Source of the DNA: Micavibrio_B sp964399985
GTDB taxonomy: Bacteria > Pseudomonadota > Alphaproteobacteria > Micavibrionales > Micavibrionaceae
NCBI GenBank assembly: GCA_964399985.1
Contig: CAYNRY010000003.1
Coordinates: 310,001-374,000 of the forward strand
Direction: 5' to 3'
Length of the DNA stretch: 64,000 nucleotides
The notes under the pieces were generated by a model, which was given only the letters and a program-made list of their open reading frames with translations, was not told where the DNA came from and did no database searches. Shown here one piece after another: positions 32,769 to 41,100 of the stretch. Position 1 is the stretch's first letter. Each line of letters opens with the position of its first letter. The position numbers were made by a program, and so were the translations under genes.

Positions 32769-33611
32769 ATGTCCCATATGCAAAAACTCGCTGCCGCTAT
32801 CGACTATCTGGTTGCCCATTATCATGAGCAGCCTGAGCTTGATGTTGTCGCGACGCGCTTCGGGTATGAACCGACTTATTTTCAAAAAATATTTCAGGAT
32901 CATGTGGGCTTAAGTCCGAAGAAATTCGTCCAGTATATGAGCCTGAAAACGGCAAAGGATTTCCTGCTTCAGGGAGGCTCGACTTTGGAGGCGGCCTATG
33001 AAGCGGGGCTATCAGGCAATGGCCGCCTGCATGATTTATTTGTTGCTTGCGAAGCAGCCTCTCCCGGTGAAGTAAAGAATAAAGGCAAGGGGTTGACGGT
33101 ACGCTACGGCGCACATGCAACGCCGCTCGGTGAATTATTTGTTGCTCAAACGGACCGTGGTATTTGCTGGCTGAGTTTTCAAATGGACGGCACGCAGGAA
33201 AAATCCTTAGCGCGCCTTCATAAACATTGGCAAAACGCAGAGCTCATTGAAGATCATAGCGGGGCAGAAGAGATCGCGGAGAATATTATGTCGATCTGGA
33301 GCGGACATGCCGATAAAAACCAAAAGACAAAACTCCATCTTTTCGGCACGAATTTTCAAATTCAGATATGGCAAGCGTTGCTGAAAATTCCGTCTGGCTC
33401 GACGGTGAGTTATAACGCGATTGCGCAAAGCCTCGGCAAGCCCGATGCCAATCGCGCCGTCGGCACGGCAGTTGGAGCTAATCCGATTTCTTTATTAATT
33501 CCCTGCCACAGAGTTATTCAATCGACGGGAATTATCGAGAATTATGCTTGGGGGAGTGAACGTAAGAAAGCGATTTTGGGGGCCGAGATGGCAGCTCTTA
33601 AAAAATCTTGA
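32769..33611 (+). CDS. Ada-like fusion: AraC-type DNA-binding domain and O6-alkylguanine methyltransferase
   Basis: Residues 1-100 carry an AraC/XylS helix-turn-helix domain (LDVVATRFGYEPTYFQKIFQ). Residues 110-280 are a methylated-DNA-protein-cysteine methyltransferase with the acceptor Cys246 in IPCHRVI, the flanking NRAVGTAVGANPISLL and the YAWGSERKKAIL end. The N-terminal zinc domain of full Ada, which senses methylphosphotriesters, is missing. It therefore repairs O6-methylguanine but may regulate by another route or not at all. The 3' end overlaps dapB by 14 bases. Confidence 0.92.
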   Translation: MSHMQKLAAAIDYLVAHYHEQPELDVVATRFGYEPTYFQKIFQDHVGLSPKKFVQYMSLKTAKDFLLQGGSTLEAAYEAGLSGNGRLHDLFVACEAASPGEVKNKGKGLTVRYGAHATPLGELFVAQTDRGICWLSFQMDGTQEKSLARLHKHWQNAELIEDHSGAEEIAENIMSIWSGHADKNQKTKLHLFGTNFQIQIWQALLKIPSGSTVSYNAIAQSLGKPDANRAVGTAVGANPISLLIPCHRVIQSTGIIENYAWGSERKKAILGAEMAALKKS

Positions 33612-34329
33612 GAAAATCATCCATCGTATAAAAACCCGGCTTTTGCTGGATAAGCCATTTAGCGGTTGTGATCGCACCACGGGCAAATAATTTGCGGTCA
33701 GTGGCGCGGTGGGTAAGCTCTAACCTTTCGCCTTCGCCATAGAAATAAACAGTGTGTTCGCCTACGACATCGCCGCCGCGCATGACGGAAAATCCTATAT
33801 CGTCGGCTTTGCGGGCGCCGTTGCGGTCGATTGATTTGTGGGTTTCGAAATCTATATTGCGGCCTTCTGCTGCGGCTTTGCCAAGGGCTAAGGCGGTGCC
33901 GGATGGTGCATCGACTTTATATTTGTGATGGCTCTCTAAAATTTCAATCGCGTAATCATTGCCTAAAATTCCGGCGACTTTTTTAGTCAGCTGTACAAGC
34001 AAATTGACGCCGAGACTTGTATTAGCGGAGAGAAGAATAGGCGTGGCTTCGCCAAATTTTTTGAGCTGTTCAATTTGTTCCGGCGAAAAACCTGTCGTGC
34101 CGATCAGTAAGGCTTTTTTATTTTGTGCGGCAAATTCCGCATGTTGCAAGGAGGCTTCAGGCGAAGAAAAATCGATTACGATATCGGAAATTTCAAAAAG
34201 TTTTTCGGCGCTCAAATCGCTATTGCGGTCGCAGCCGCCGGACAAGGAAAGGCTCTCGGAAGCTTCGACTTCCTGAAGTAATAATTGGCCCATGCGGCCA
34301 TTGCATCCGGCGATTCCAACTTTGATCAT
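33598..34329 (-). CDS. dapB: 4-hydroxy-tetrahydrodipicolinate reductase
   Basis: DapB reduces the dihydrodipicolinate precursor with NAD(P)H in the lysine and diaminopimelate pathway. The nucleotide-binding start GIAGCNGRMGQLLLQE, the substrate loop ESHHKYKVDAPSGTAL with the catalytic His pair, and the C-terminal TTAKWLIQQKPGFYTMDDFL are all present. Length of 243 residues is slightly short but complete. It lies downstream of dnaJ, as in several alphaproteobacteria. Confidence 0.95.
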   Translation of the reverse strand: MIKVGIAGCNGRMGQLLLQEVEASESLSLSGGCDRNSDLSAEKLFEISDIVIDFSSPEASLQHAEFAAQNKKALLIGTTGFSPEQIEQLKKFGEATPILLSANTSLGVNLLVQLTKKVAGILGNDYAIEILESHHKYKVDAPSGTALALGKAAAEGRNIDFETHKSIDRNGARKADDIGFSVMRGGDVVGEHTVYFYGEGERLELTHRATDRKLFARGAITTAKWLIQQKPGFYTMDDFLKIF

Positions 34330-34468
34330 AATTTTATTATAACGCTATCTCACTGAAAAACAAGGATAAATTCTTTTTCTTGCATGTTACGACCATTTTC
34401 GGGCAGTCTTTTGTCAACGAATAAAAAACAACGCGAGTTGGAACAGGATTTGGGGAACCAGAAATGAG

Positions 34469-34500
34469 AGAGGCCGGCTCGGGGGAGACGGCCTCTTTTC
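34469..34500 (+). terminator. Hairpin with T-tract on the plus strand between dapB and dnaJ
   Basis: AGAGGCCG and CGGCCTCT pair around a 12-base loop and are followed by TTTTCTTATTCTTT on the plus strand. Both neighbouring genes read leftward, so the T-tract does not serve them well. It may end an unannotated plus-strand RNA, or act weakly for the dnaJ transcript from the other side. Confidence 0.5.
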
Positions 34501-35655
34501 TTATTCTTTCAGATCTTTCCAAAGATCTTTCATCTTCGTAAGAAAGCCTTCTGATTCCGGCATATGTTTTTTGCCTGATTTCTCCAAGGACAACGAGTCG
34601 TCGAGCTGTTTCATCAGGTCGATTTGCTTTTTATCGAGATTATGCGGGATCTCGACGAAAATCTCGATATACATGTCGCCGCGCGAAGACGAGCGCATGA
34701 TGCTCATGCCTTTACCTTTCAGGCGAAGTTGCTGGCCTGTTTGCGTACCTGCTGGAATCTTGATGCTGGTGCGCGCGCCTTCGATAGTCGGTACATCGAT
34801 AGAGCCGCCAAGTGCGGCGGTCGTCATCGGCAGCGGCACGCGGCAGTATAAATTCGCACCGTCACGGCGGAAGAAATTATGTGGCCTGATCGCGATCAAG
34901 ACATAGAGATCGCCTTTACCGCCGCCACGAAGTCCGGCTTCGCCTTCACCCGTTAAGCGGATACGGCGACCGTCATCGATACCAGCGGGAATATTGACGG
35001 AGATTGTCTTTTCGCCGCGCATGCGGCCTGCGCCGCCGCATTTTTTGCACGGGTTTTTGATGACGGTGCCCGCGCCGTTACAGGTCGGGCAGGTGCGTTC
35101 GATCGTAAAGAAACCTTGCGTTGCGCGCACGCGTCCAGAGCCTGAACAGGTGCCGCATTGTTCGGCGGATTGTCCGCCTTCCGCGCCGGAGCCCTTGCAG
35201 AGATCGCAAGACTCGACAGTCGGAATTTTCATCTTGGCTTCTTTGCCTTTAAAGGCGTCGTCCAGCGAAATCTCCAAAGTGAATTGAACATCAGAGCCGC
35301 GCGTTGCTGCGTTCGGGTTACGTCCGCCGCCGCGGCCTGCGCCACCGAACATGTCTTCGAAAATATCGGAGAAGGCGCTGCCGAAGCCTGAATAATCGCC
35401 GCCGCCGCCGCCAAATCCGCCGCCGCCACCGAAAGGATTGCCGCCTTTGCCGAAACGGTCATAGGCTGCGCGTTTATCGGGATCTTTTAGCGTATCGTAA
35501 GCTTCGGAAATTTCTTTGAATTTAGCTTCTGACTCTTTGTTGTCTTTATTACGGTCAGGGTGGTGCTCCATCGCCAGTTTGCGATAGGCTTTTTTGATTT
35601 CGTCATCGGAGGCGGTTTTGGACACGCCAAGAGTTTTATAATATTCGTCGGCCAT
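34501..35655 (-). CDS. dnaJ: Chaperone protein DnaJ
   Basis: DnaJ is the Hsp40 partner that delivers substrates to DnaK and stimulates its ATPase. The J domain has the HPD motif (EHHPDRNKD, about residue 30), followed by a Gly/Phe-rich linker (GGGGGFGGGGGDY), four CxxCxGxG zinc repeats (CDLCKGSGA, CGTCSGSG, CPTCNGAG, CKKCGGAG) and the C-terminal substrate domains. Length of 384 residues is normal. A palindromic repeat separates it from dnaK. Confidence 0.98.
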   Translation of the reverse strand: MADEYYKTLGVSKTASDDEIKKAYRKLAMEHHPDRNKDNKESEAKFKEISEAYDTLKDPDKRAAYDRFGKGGNPFGGGGGFGGGGGDYSGFGSAFSDIFEDMFGGAGRGGGRNPNAATRGSDVQFTLEISLDDAFKGKEAKMKIPTVESCDLCKGSGAEGGQSAEQCGTCSGSGRVRATQGFFTIERTCPTCNGAGTVIKNPCKKCGGAGRMRGEKTISVNIPAGIDDGRRIRLTGEGEAGLRGGGKGDLYVLIAIRPHNFFRRDGANLYCRVPLPMTTAALGGSIDVPTIEGARTSIKIPAGTQTGQQLRLKGKGMSIMRSSSRGDMYIEIFVEIPHNLDKKQIDLMKQLDDSLSLEKSGKKHMPESEGFLTKMKDLWKDLKE

Positions 35656-35677
35656 TGATGTCTTATGTACCTTAATT

Positions 35678-35742
35678 GCTTTTCCCGCGAAAGCGGGAAT
35701 CCTGTTTGTGGATAGAGAGACCCCCGCTTGCGCGGGGGAAAC
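35678..35742. repeat. Palindromic repeat, TTTTCCCGCGAAAGCGGG type (copy 3)
   Basis: The same element as at 16085, with hairpins CCCGC-GAAA-GCGGG and CCCCCGC-TTGC-GCGGGGG, fills most of the dnaK-dnaJ gap. It lies within a single transcription unit and could set the ratio of the two mRNAs by processing or attenuation. Confidence 0.85.
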
Positions 35743-35762
35743 AGAATTATTTAATTTTCAGA

Positions 35763-37703
35763 TTAATTGACTGTCGGCTTGCCGTCATCTTTCAGATCGG
35801 TGAAATCTGCGTCGATAACGTCTTCGCTGGAAGCTGCGCCATCAGCTGCTTTCGGCGCATCAGACGCATTGTTATCGGCCTGACCGGCAGCGTTCTCTTG
35901 CGCCTTTTTATAAGCGGCTTCGCCGATTTTCATTGCAGCCTGTTGCAAAGCGTTCGACTTGGCTTCGATGTCGGAAACATCTTCCCCGTTCAAAGCTTCC
36001 TTCAACTCGGCAATCGCTTTTTCGGCTTCGGCTTTATCGCCTTCCGGTACATCCGCGCCAAGATCAGCGATGGATTTTTCGGTTTGGTGAATAATTGCTT
36101 CGGCCTGATTTTTGGCTTCGACGACTGCGCGGCGTTTTTTATCGCCTTCCGCGTTGGCTTCGGCATCCTTGACCATTTTCTCGATATCCGCATCGGACAG
36201 ACCGCCGGAGGCCTGAATACGAATATTCTGTTCCTTGCCGGTGGCTTTGTCTTTTGCCGTTACATGGACGATACCGTTCGCGTCGATGTCGAAGGTGACT
36301 TCGATTTGCGGCACGCCGCGCGGGGCGGATGGAATACCGACGAGATCGAACTGGCCAAGCATTTTGTTATCAGCAGCCATTTCGCGCTCACCTTGGAATA
36401 CGCGGATTGTTACAGCGCCCTGATTATCTTCGGCTGTTGAGAAGGTCTGCGACTTTTTCGTCGGGATCGTCGTGTTACGGTCGATCAAGCGAGTGAAAAC
36501 ACCGCCGAGCGTTTCGATACCGAGCGACAATGGCGTTACGTCGAGAAGGAGAACGTCTTTGACGTCGCCTTGCAGAACACCGCCCTGAACTGCCGCGCCA
36601 TCGGCGACGACTTCATCAGGGTTCACGCCTTTATGCGGTTCTTTACCGAAGAAGTCTTTGACCGTTTCGATGATTTTCGGCATACGCGTCATGCCGCCGA
36701 CCAAGACAACTTCATCGATCTCGGATGGTTTGAGACCAGCATCTTTCAACGCGGCTTTCATCGGCTCGATCGTACGGCGAACCAGATCGTCAACAAGGCT
36801 CTCGAGTTTGGAACGTGACAATTTCACGTTCAAGTGTTTAGGGCCTGACGCATCCGCCGTGATAAACGGCAGGTTTACTTCTGTCTGCGCTGTAGAAGAC
36901 AATTCGATCTTGGCTTTCTCCGCCGCTTCTTTCAAACGTTGGAGGGCAAGTTTGTCGGAGCGCAGATCAATACCTTGCTCGCGTTTGAACTCGTCTGCCA
37001 AAAAGTCGATAATGCGGGAGTCGAAATCTTCACCACCAAGGAATGTGTCGCCATTGGTTGATTTAACTTCGAATACGCCATCGCCGATTTCAAGAACGGA
37101 CACATCGAATGTACCACCACCTAAGTCATAGACCGCGATTGTGCCCGCTTTTTTCTTATCGAGGCCATAAGCCAGCGCAGCCGCAGTCGGCTCGTTGATG
37201 ATGCGAAGAACTTCAAGGCCTGCGATACGTCCGGCATCTTTCGTTGCCTGACGCTGTGCATCATTGAAATATGCAGGAACGGTAATAACGGCTTTATCGA
37301 CCGTCGTGCCGAGGAAGCTTTCCGCTGTTTCTTTCATTTTCTTGAGAACCATGGCGGAGACTTGCGCCGGGGCCATTTTCTCGCCGTTGATTTCAACCCA
37401 TGCGTCGCCATTGTCGCCTTCGACGATTTTAAACGGGGCGTGTTCTTTCATTTTCTGGACTTGCGGATCATTGAATCTGCGACCGAGCAAGCGTTTGATC
37501 CCGAATAATGTGTTTTCCGGATTGGTGACAGCCTGACGCTTGGCGGGCTGACCGACAATACGCTCGCCATCTTTGGTGAATGCAATCATTGAAGGGGTGG
37601 TGCGTGCGCCTTCGGAGTTTTCAACAACTCTCGGTTCTTTGCCATCCATGATGGCGACACAGGAGTTGGTTGTACCTAAGTCGATACCGATAACTTTAGA
37701 CAT
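35763..37703 (-). CDS. dnaK: Chaperone protein DnaK (Hsp70)
   Basis: DnaK is the ATP-dependent Hsp70 chaperone. The ATPase domain carries GIDLGTTNSCVA, the phosphate loop AVYDLGGGTFDVS and VLVGGMTRMP. The interdomain linker LLLDVTPLSLGIET, the substrate domain and an Asp/Ala-rich C-terminal lid ending in DADFTDL follow. Length of 646 residues is normal. AGAGGTT precedes the ATG, and a sigma-32 type promoter lies about 155 bases upstream. Confidence 0.98.
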   Translation of the reverse strand: MSKVIGIDLGTTNSCVAIMDGKEPRVVENSEGARTTPSMIAFTKDGERIVGQPAKRQAVTNPENTLFGIKRLLGRRFNDPQVQKMKEHAPFKIVEGDNGDAWVEINGEKMAPAQVSAMVLKKMKETAESFLGTTVDKAVITVPAYFNDAQRQATKDAGRIAGLEVLRIINEPTAAALAYGLDKKKAGTIAVYDLGGGTFDVSVLEIGDGVFEVKSTNGDTFLGGEDFDSRIIDFLADEFKREQGIDLRSDKLALQRLKEAAEKAKIELSSTAQTEVNLPFITADASGPKHLNVKLSRSKLESLVDDLVRRTIEPMKAALKDAGLKPSEIDEVVLVGGMTRMPKIIETVKDFFGKEPHKGVNPDEVVADGAAVQGGVLQGDVKDVLLLDVTPLSLGIETLGGVFTRLIDRNTTIPTKKSQTFSTAEDNQGAVTIRVFQGEREMAADNKMLGQFDLVGIPSAPRGVPQIEVTFDIDANGIVHVTAKDKATGKEQNIRIQASGGLSDADIEKMVKDAEANAEGDKKRRAVVEAKNQAEAIIHQTEKSIADLGADVPEGDKAEAEKAIAELKEALNGEDVSDIEAKSNALQQAAMKIGEAAYKKAQENAAGQADNNASDAPKAADGAASSEDVIDADFTDLKDDGKPTVN

Positions 37704-37859
37704 GTATTTAACCTCTTGTTATTAATGGCAAATTTCAAACGGCCCGACCATCGGCACCGCCCAAATTCCCTAACGGAAACGGTGTGTCTCCGCGAGGAGT
37801 ATATATAAGGCAGGAGCTCTGAAAAGACACCCCTTTTTCGCCTATATCTACAAGATATG

Positions 37860-37887
37860 AGATAGGATTGGTGTCCTAGAAATCAAG
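37860..37887 (-). promoter_or_regulatory. Sigma-32 (RpoH) type heat-shock promoter of dnaK
   Basis: On the minus strand CTTG is followed after exactly 17 bases by CCTATCT. This matches the alphaproteobacterial heat-shock consensus CTTG-N17/18-CYTATNT at every fixed position named here. The site lies in the gap after grpE and implies a leader of about 150 bases before dnaK. Confidence 0.75.
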
Positions 37888-37903
37888 GCCTTAATATTGA
37901 TAT

Positions 37904-38497
37904 TTAGGCGCTCGTATCCACGTTATGCGCGGTCCCGTCACCCTTGGCGACGCCGACTTTGGCGGCGCGGAGGAGGCGGTCGTTGAGCACATAGCCGGCA
38001 TCGACCAGCTGAATGATCATGCCGGACGGCTTGCCCGGGACAGGGGCTTCGAACATCACTTCATGCAAATTCGGATTGAACGGCTCATCCATCGGTTCGA
38101 TTTTTCTGATGCCGTTTTTCTCGAAAACTTTGAGCATGGAGCGTTCGGATGCTTCCAAGCCTTCGATGACAGCTTTCGATTTAGCATCCTCGCGCATTTC
38201 CGCGGGGATATGCTCTAAAGCGCGGCGGAAATTATCGGCGACTTCAAGTAAGTCCTTGGCGAAAGAGGCAACTGCGTATTTGCTGGCGTCTTCGCGCTCG
38301 CGCTGGGAGCGTTTGCGTAAATTCTCCATCTCAGCCACGGTGCGGAGGAGTTGATCCTTGGTATGCAAAAACGCCCCTTCAAGCTCTTTCAGCTTGCGGG
38401 TGGATTCATCGATGTCGGAATCTAACTCGGCCTCTAAGCTCTCGATATCGTCGTTGGCTGGCTCTTCAGTGTGTTCAGGATTTATATTCTCGGTCAT
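37904..38497 (-). CDS. grpE: Nucleotide exchange factor GrpE
   Basis: GrpE releases ADP from DnaK. The 197-residue protein has an acidic N-terminus, a long coiled coil (residues about 30-95, ending AEMENLRKRSQREREDA), and the C-terminal beta domain with FNPNLHEVMFEAP and GYVLNDRLLRAAKVGVAKG. It sits between hrcA and dnaK on the same strand. Confidence 0.96.
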   Translation of the reverse strand: MTENINPEHTEEPANDDIESLEAELDSDIDESTRKLKELEGAFLHTKDQLLRTVAEMENLRKRSQREREDASKYAVASFAKDLLEVADNFRRALEHIPAEMREDAKSKAVIEGLEASERSMLKVFEKNGIRKIEPMDEPFNPNLHEVMFEAPVPGKPSGMIIQLVDAGYVLNDRLLRAAKVGVAKGDGTAHNVDTSA

Positions 38498-38544
38498 GGC
38501 TGTAAAATAGGAAAGTTTATGTCTAAAAACAAGTATTAAGAATT

Positions 38545-38640
38545 TTTACCGCGAAGAGCGCGAAGTTAAAAGGAAGAAACGCGAAATTTTATAAATTCAG
38601 CTTCGCGTTTCTTCGTGCTCTTCCTATCTTCGCAGTAAAT
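38545..38640. repeat. Imperfect palindromic repeat between hrcA and grpE
   Basis: TTACCGCGAAGAGCGCGAAG and GGAAGAAACGCGAA on the left face TTCGCGTTTCTTCG, GCTCTTCC and CTTCGCAGTAAA on the right. It fills the gap between the two genes and belongs to a different family from the others here. Confidence 0.75.
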
Positions 38641-38642
38641 TC

Positions 38643-39686
38643 TTACTTTACTTGAATCTCACCTAGCAAACGTCCCATTACTTGGCTCGTGAAATCCACC
38701 ATGGAAACGATACGGGCGTAATTCAGCCGCATCGGTCCTATAACGCCGACCGCCCCTATAATTCGTCCGTCTTCAGATCGGTAAGGCGAGACCACGGTCG
38801 ACCAGTTCGGTTTGTCAAAAAAGCGGTTTTCCGAACCGATAAAGATTTGAACGCCGTCAGCCTGAGATACGGAATCCAGCATCGAGAGCATTGACTTTTC
38901 TTCTTCCAGAATGGTCAGGAGTTGCCGTGCCTGTTCCAGTTTTTCCAGCTCGTTGACGTCTTTTAGAAGATGCGATTGGCCGCGCACGATGATGTTACCG
39001 CCATCAAAAGGCGTCACCGCCATGACAAGACCGTCCTCGACAAGTTTCTTGGTCAGTTTATCGAGATTGGTCTGGTGATTGCGGATATCGAAAAGAATTT
39101 CTTCGCGCACGTCCTGTAATAAACGTCCCGCCATGCGGTCGTTTAAATATTGGGTGGCTTGTTGAAGAATAGACGCATCCAGGTCAGGCGGAATATCGAT
39201 GATACGGTTTTCAACGACACCATCCTGCATCACCAAAATTACAAGAGCTTTGGCGCGTTCGATCTGCACGAATTGAATCTGGCGGATCGGCCTGTTCATT
39301 TTCGGCGCGATCACCATGGCCGCTGCGCCGGTCAAGCCGGATAACATCGTGCTGGCTTTATCATAAACTTCCGCCATCGAGCGGCCCGACGTGGAACACT
39401 CGCTCTCTATTTTGCGGCGCTCGTCTTTGGTCAGTCCGCCGATTTGCATCAAGCCATCGACATAAAGGCGTAAGCCCGTTTGCGTGGGCAGGCGTCCGGC
39501 AGAGGTATGCGGGGAAAAAATAAAACCTAAATCCTCCAGATCGGACATGACATTGCGGATCGTCGCGGGAGATAAGCCGGCTTCGATCCGGCGCGACAAA
39601 GTACGCGAGCCGATAGGTTCACCTGTCGTCAGATATTCATCGACGATTAAACGGAATATATCGCGGGTGCGGTCGGAAAGGTCCAT
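38643..39686 (-). CDS. hrcA: Heat-inducible transcription repressor HrcA
   Basis: HrcA represses class I heat-shock genes through CIRCE operators and needs GroEL for activity. The winged helix is at the N-terminus (TRDIFRLIVDEYLTTGEP, SPATIRNVMSDLEDLGF, HTSAGRLPTQTGLR), followed by the GAF-like domain and the late PMRLNYARIVSMVDF. I use the ATG at 39686 since this begins the conserved region; a start 48 bases further upstream would read into a palindromic repeat. No CIRCE sequence was seen in this window, so its targets are elsewhere. Confidence 0.95.
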   Translation of the reverse strand: MDLSDRTRDIFRLIVDEYLTTGEPIGSRTLSRRIEAGLSPATIRNVMSDLEDLGFIFSPHTSAGRLPTQTGLRLYVDGLMQIGGLTKDERRKIESECSTSGRSMAEVYDKASTMLSGLTGAAAMVIAPKMNRPIRQIQFVQIERAKALVILVMQDGVVENRIIDIPPDLDASILQQATQYLNDRMAGRLLQDVREEILFDIRNHQTNLDKLTKKLVEDGLVMAVTPFDGGNIIVRGQSHLLKDVNELEKLEQARQLLTILEEEKSMLSMLDSVSQADGVQIFIGSENRFFDKPNWSTVVSPYRSEDGRIIGAVGVIGPMRLNYARIVSMVDFTSQVMGRLLGEIQVK

Positions 39687-39706
39687 GGGGAGAATATAGA
39701 ATAAAA

Positions 39707-39767
39707 AACCACAAATGGACACAAATGAACTCAAATAATTTGTGTTTATTTGTGTCTATTTGTGGTT
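39707..39767. repeat. Palindromic repeat, ACCACAAATGGACACAAATG type
   Basis: Two 30-base arms with only three mismatches (two of them G-U compatible) are separated by one base. It lies between the divergent hrcA and rph genes. A half-copy, CTATTTGTTTCTATTTGTGG, occurs at 58801 just before the glycosyltransferase gene. Confidence 0.85.
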
Positions 39768-39796
39768 AAAAGACTAAACAAAAACAAGGATTATTC

Positions 39797-40516
39797 ATGA
39801 CCCGCCCATCTGGACGCGCTGCCGACGAACTTCGCAAAATCGAGATTATCACCGATGTTTCCAAACATGCCGAAGGGTCCTGTATGGTCAAATTCGGCGA
39901 TACGCATGTTCTGTGTACGGCGTCGATTGAGGAGAGCGTTCCCGGCTGGATGAAGAACAAGGGCTCGGGCTGGATGACGGCGGAATACGGCATGCTGCCG
40001 CGCTCGACCGATAAGCGCATGGACCGCGAAGCGGCGAAGGGCAAGCAGACAGGCCGCACTCAGGAAATTCAGCGTTTGATCGGACGTGCGCTTCGCGCCG
40101 CGATCAATATGGAGAAAATGGGCGAGCGCCAGATACGCCTCGACTGCGATGTCATTCAGGCCGATGGCGGCACGCGCACGGCGGCGATCACCGGAAGCTT
40201 TGTCGCCGCCCATCTGGCGTTTCAGCATTTGCAAAATATCGGTCTGCTGAAAGAGTTGCCGATCAAGGATACAGTCTCGGCAATTTCTTGCGGCATTTAC
40301 AACGGCGTGCCGGTTCTGGATCTCGATTACATCGAAGATTCAAATGCCGAGACAGATGCGAATTTCGTTTTGACCGGTGGTTGCGGTATTGTTGAAATTC
40401 AAGGCACAGCAGAGAAAGAACCTTTCACCGAAGTACAGCTTGGTGAATTGATGGCACTGGCGAAAAAAGGCTGTCAGGAAATTTCGGCCATTCAGAAAAA
40501 GGCGCTCGGCCTATGA
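39797..40516 (+). CDS. rph: Ribonuclease PH
   Basis: RNase PH is a phosphorolytic 3'-5' exoribonuclease that trims tRNA 3' ends. The 239-residue sequence has TRPSGRAADELRKI at the start, GWMTAEYGMLPRSTDKRM, RAAINMEKMGERQIRLDCDVI and DGGTRTAAITGSF. An AAGGAT site precedes the ATG. The gene leads an operon whose next gene overlaps it by four bases (ATGA). Confidence 0.97.
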   Translation: MTRPSGRAADELRKIEIITDVSKHAEGSCMVKFGDTHVLCTASIEESVPGWMKNKGSGWMTAEYGMLPRSTDKRMDREAAKGKQTGRTQEIQRLIGRALRAAINMEKMGERQIRLDCDVIQADGGTRTAAITGSFVAAHLAFQHLQNIGLLKELPIKDTVSAISCGIYNGVPVLDLDYIEDSNAETDANFVLTGGCGIVEIQGTAEKEPFTEVQLGELMALAKKGCQEISAIQKKALGL

Positions 40517-41100
40517 AGTTTGAGAGCAAAAGACTCGTTCTGGCCACCCATAACAAGGGCAAGATTGAAGAGATTAAAAATCTGCTCGAACCATACGGGA
40601 TTGAAATTTTATCTGCCGTCGATATGGATTTACCGGAGCCGGATGAAACCGAGAATAGTTTTATCGGCAATGCCACGTTGAAAGCCAAAGCGGCGGCAGT
40701 GATTACCGGATTGCCGTGTTTATCCGATGATAGCGGTTTATCTGTTAACGCTTTGAATGGTGAGCCGGGCGTTTATTCTGCCGACTGGGCAGGTATTCCG
40801 AGAGATTTTGATAAAGCGATGAAACTCGTCCATGAGAAAATGGGTGCTGCAGCGGATAAATCAGCTTATTTTACAAGCGTGCTCGTGATTGCCAATCCGG
40901 ATGGGTCTGTAATGACTGCCGAAGGCCGCATCGACGGGCAAATCGTCTGGCCGCCAAAAGGTACAGGCGGGTTCGGCTATGACCCGATATTTATGCCCGA
41001 AGGTGAGACGCGGACTTTTGGCGAGATGAAACTCGAAGAGAAGAAAAATTATTCTCACCGTGCGAGAGCTTTCGCGCAGTTACTCGAAAAATATTTCTAA
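40513..41100 (+). CDS. rdgB: Inosine/xanthosine triphosphate pyrophosphatase
   Basis: RdgB (HAM1 family) hydrolyses dITP, dXTP and ITP to keep deaminated purines out of DNA and RNA. The nucleotide-binding start LATHNKGKIEEIK, the catalytic PEPDETENSFIGNATLKA, LSDDSGLSVNAL and GFGYDPIFMPEG are all seen in 195 residues. The start overlaps rph (ATGA) and the stop overlaps hemW (TAATG). Confidence 0.96.
   Translation: MKFESKRLVLATHNKGKIEEIKNLLEPYGIEILSAVDMDLPEPDETENSFIGNATLKAKAAAVITGLPCLSDDSGLSVNALNGEPGVYSADWAGIPRDFDKAMKLVHEKMGAAADKSAYFTSVLVIANPDGSVMTAEGRIDGQIVWPPKGTGGFGYDPIFMPEGETRTFGEMKLEEKKNYSHRARAFAQLLEKYF

Noticed and set aside
35676..36440. 254-codon open frame on the plus strand opposite dnaK
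   Set aside because: It lies opposite the well-conserved dnaK coding region and has no family match or ribosome site; it is a shadow of codon bias.
39687..39734. Upstream start for hrcA
   Set aside because: The extra residues are encoded by a palindromic repeat and precede the conserved N-terminus.
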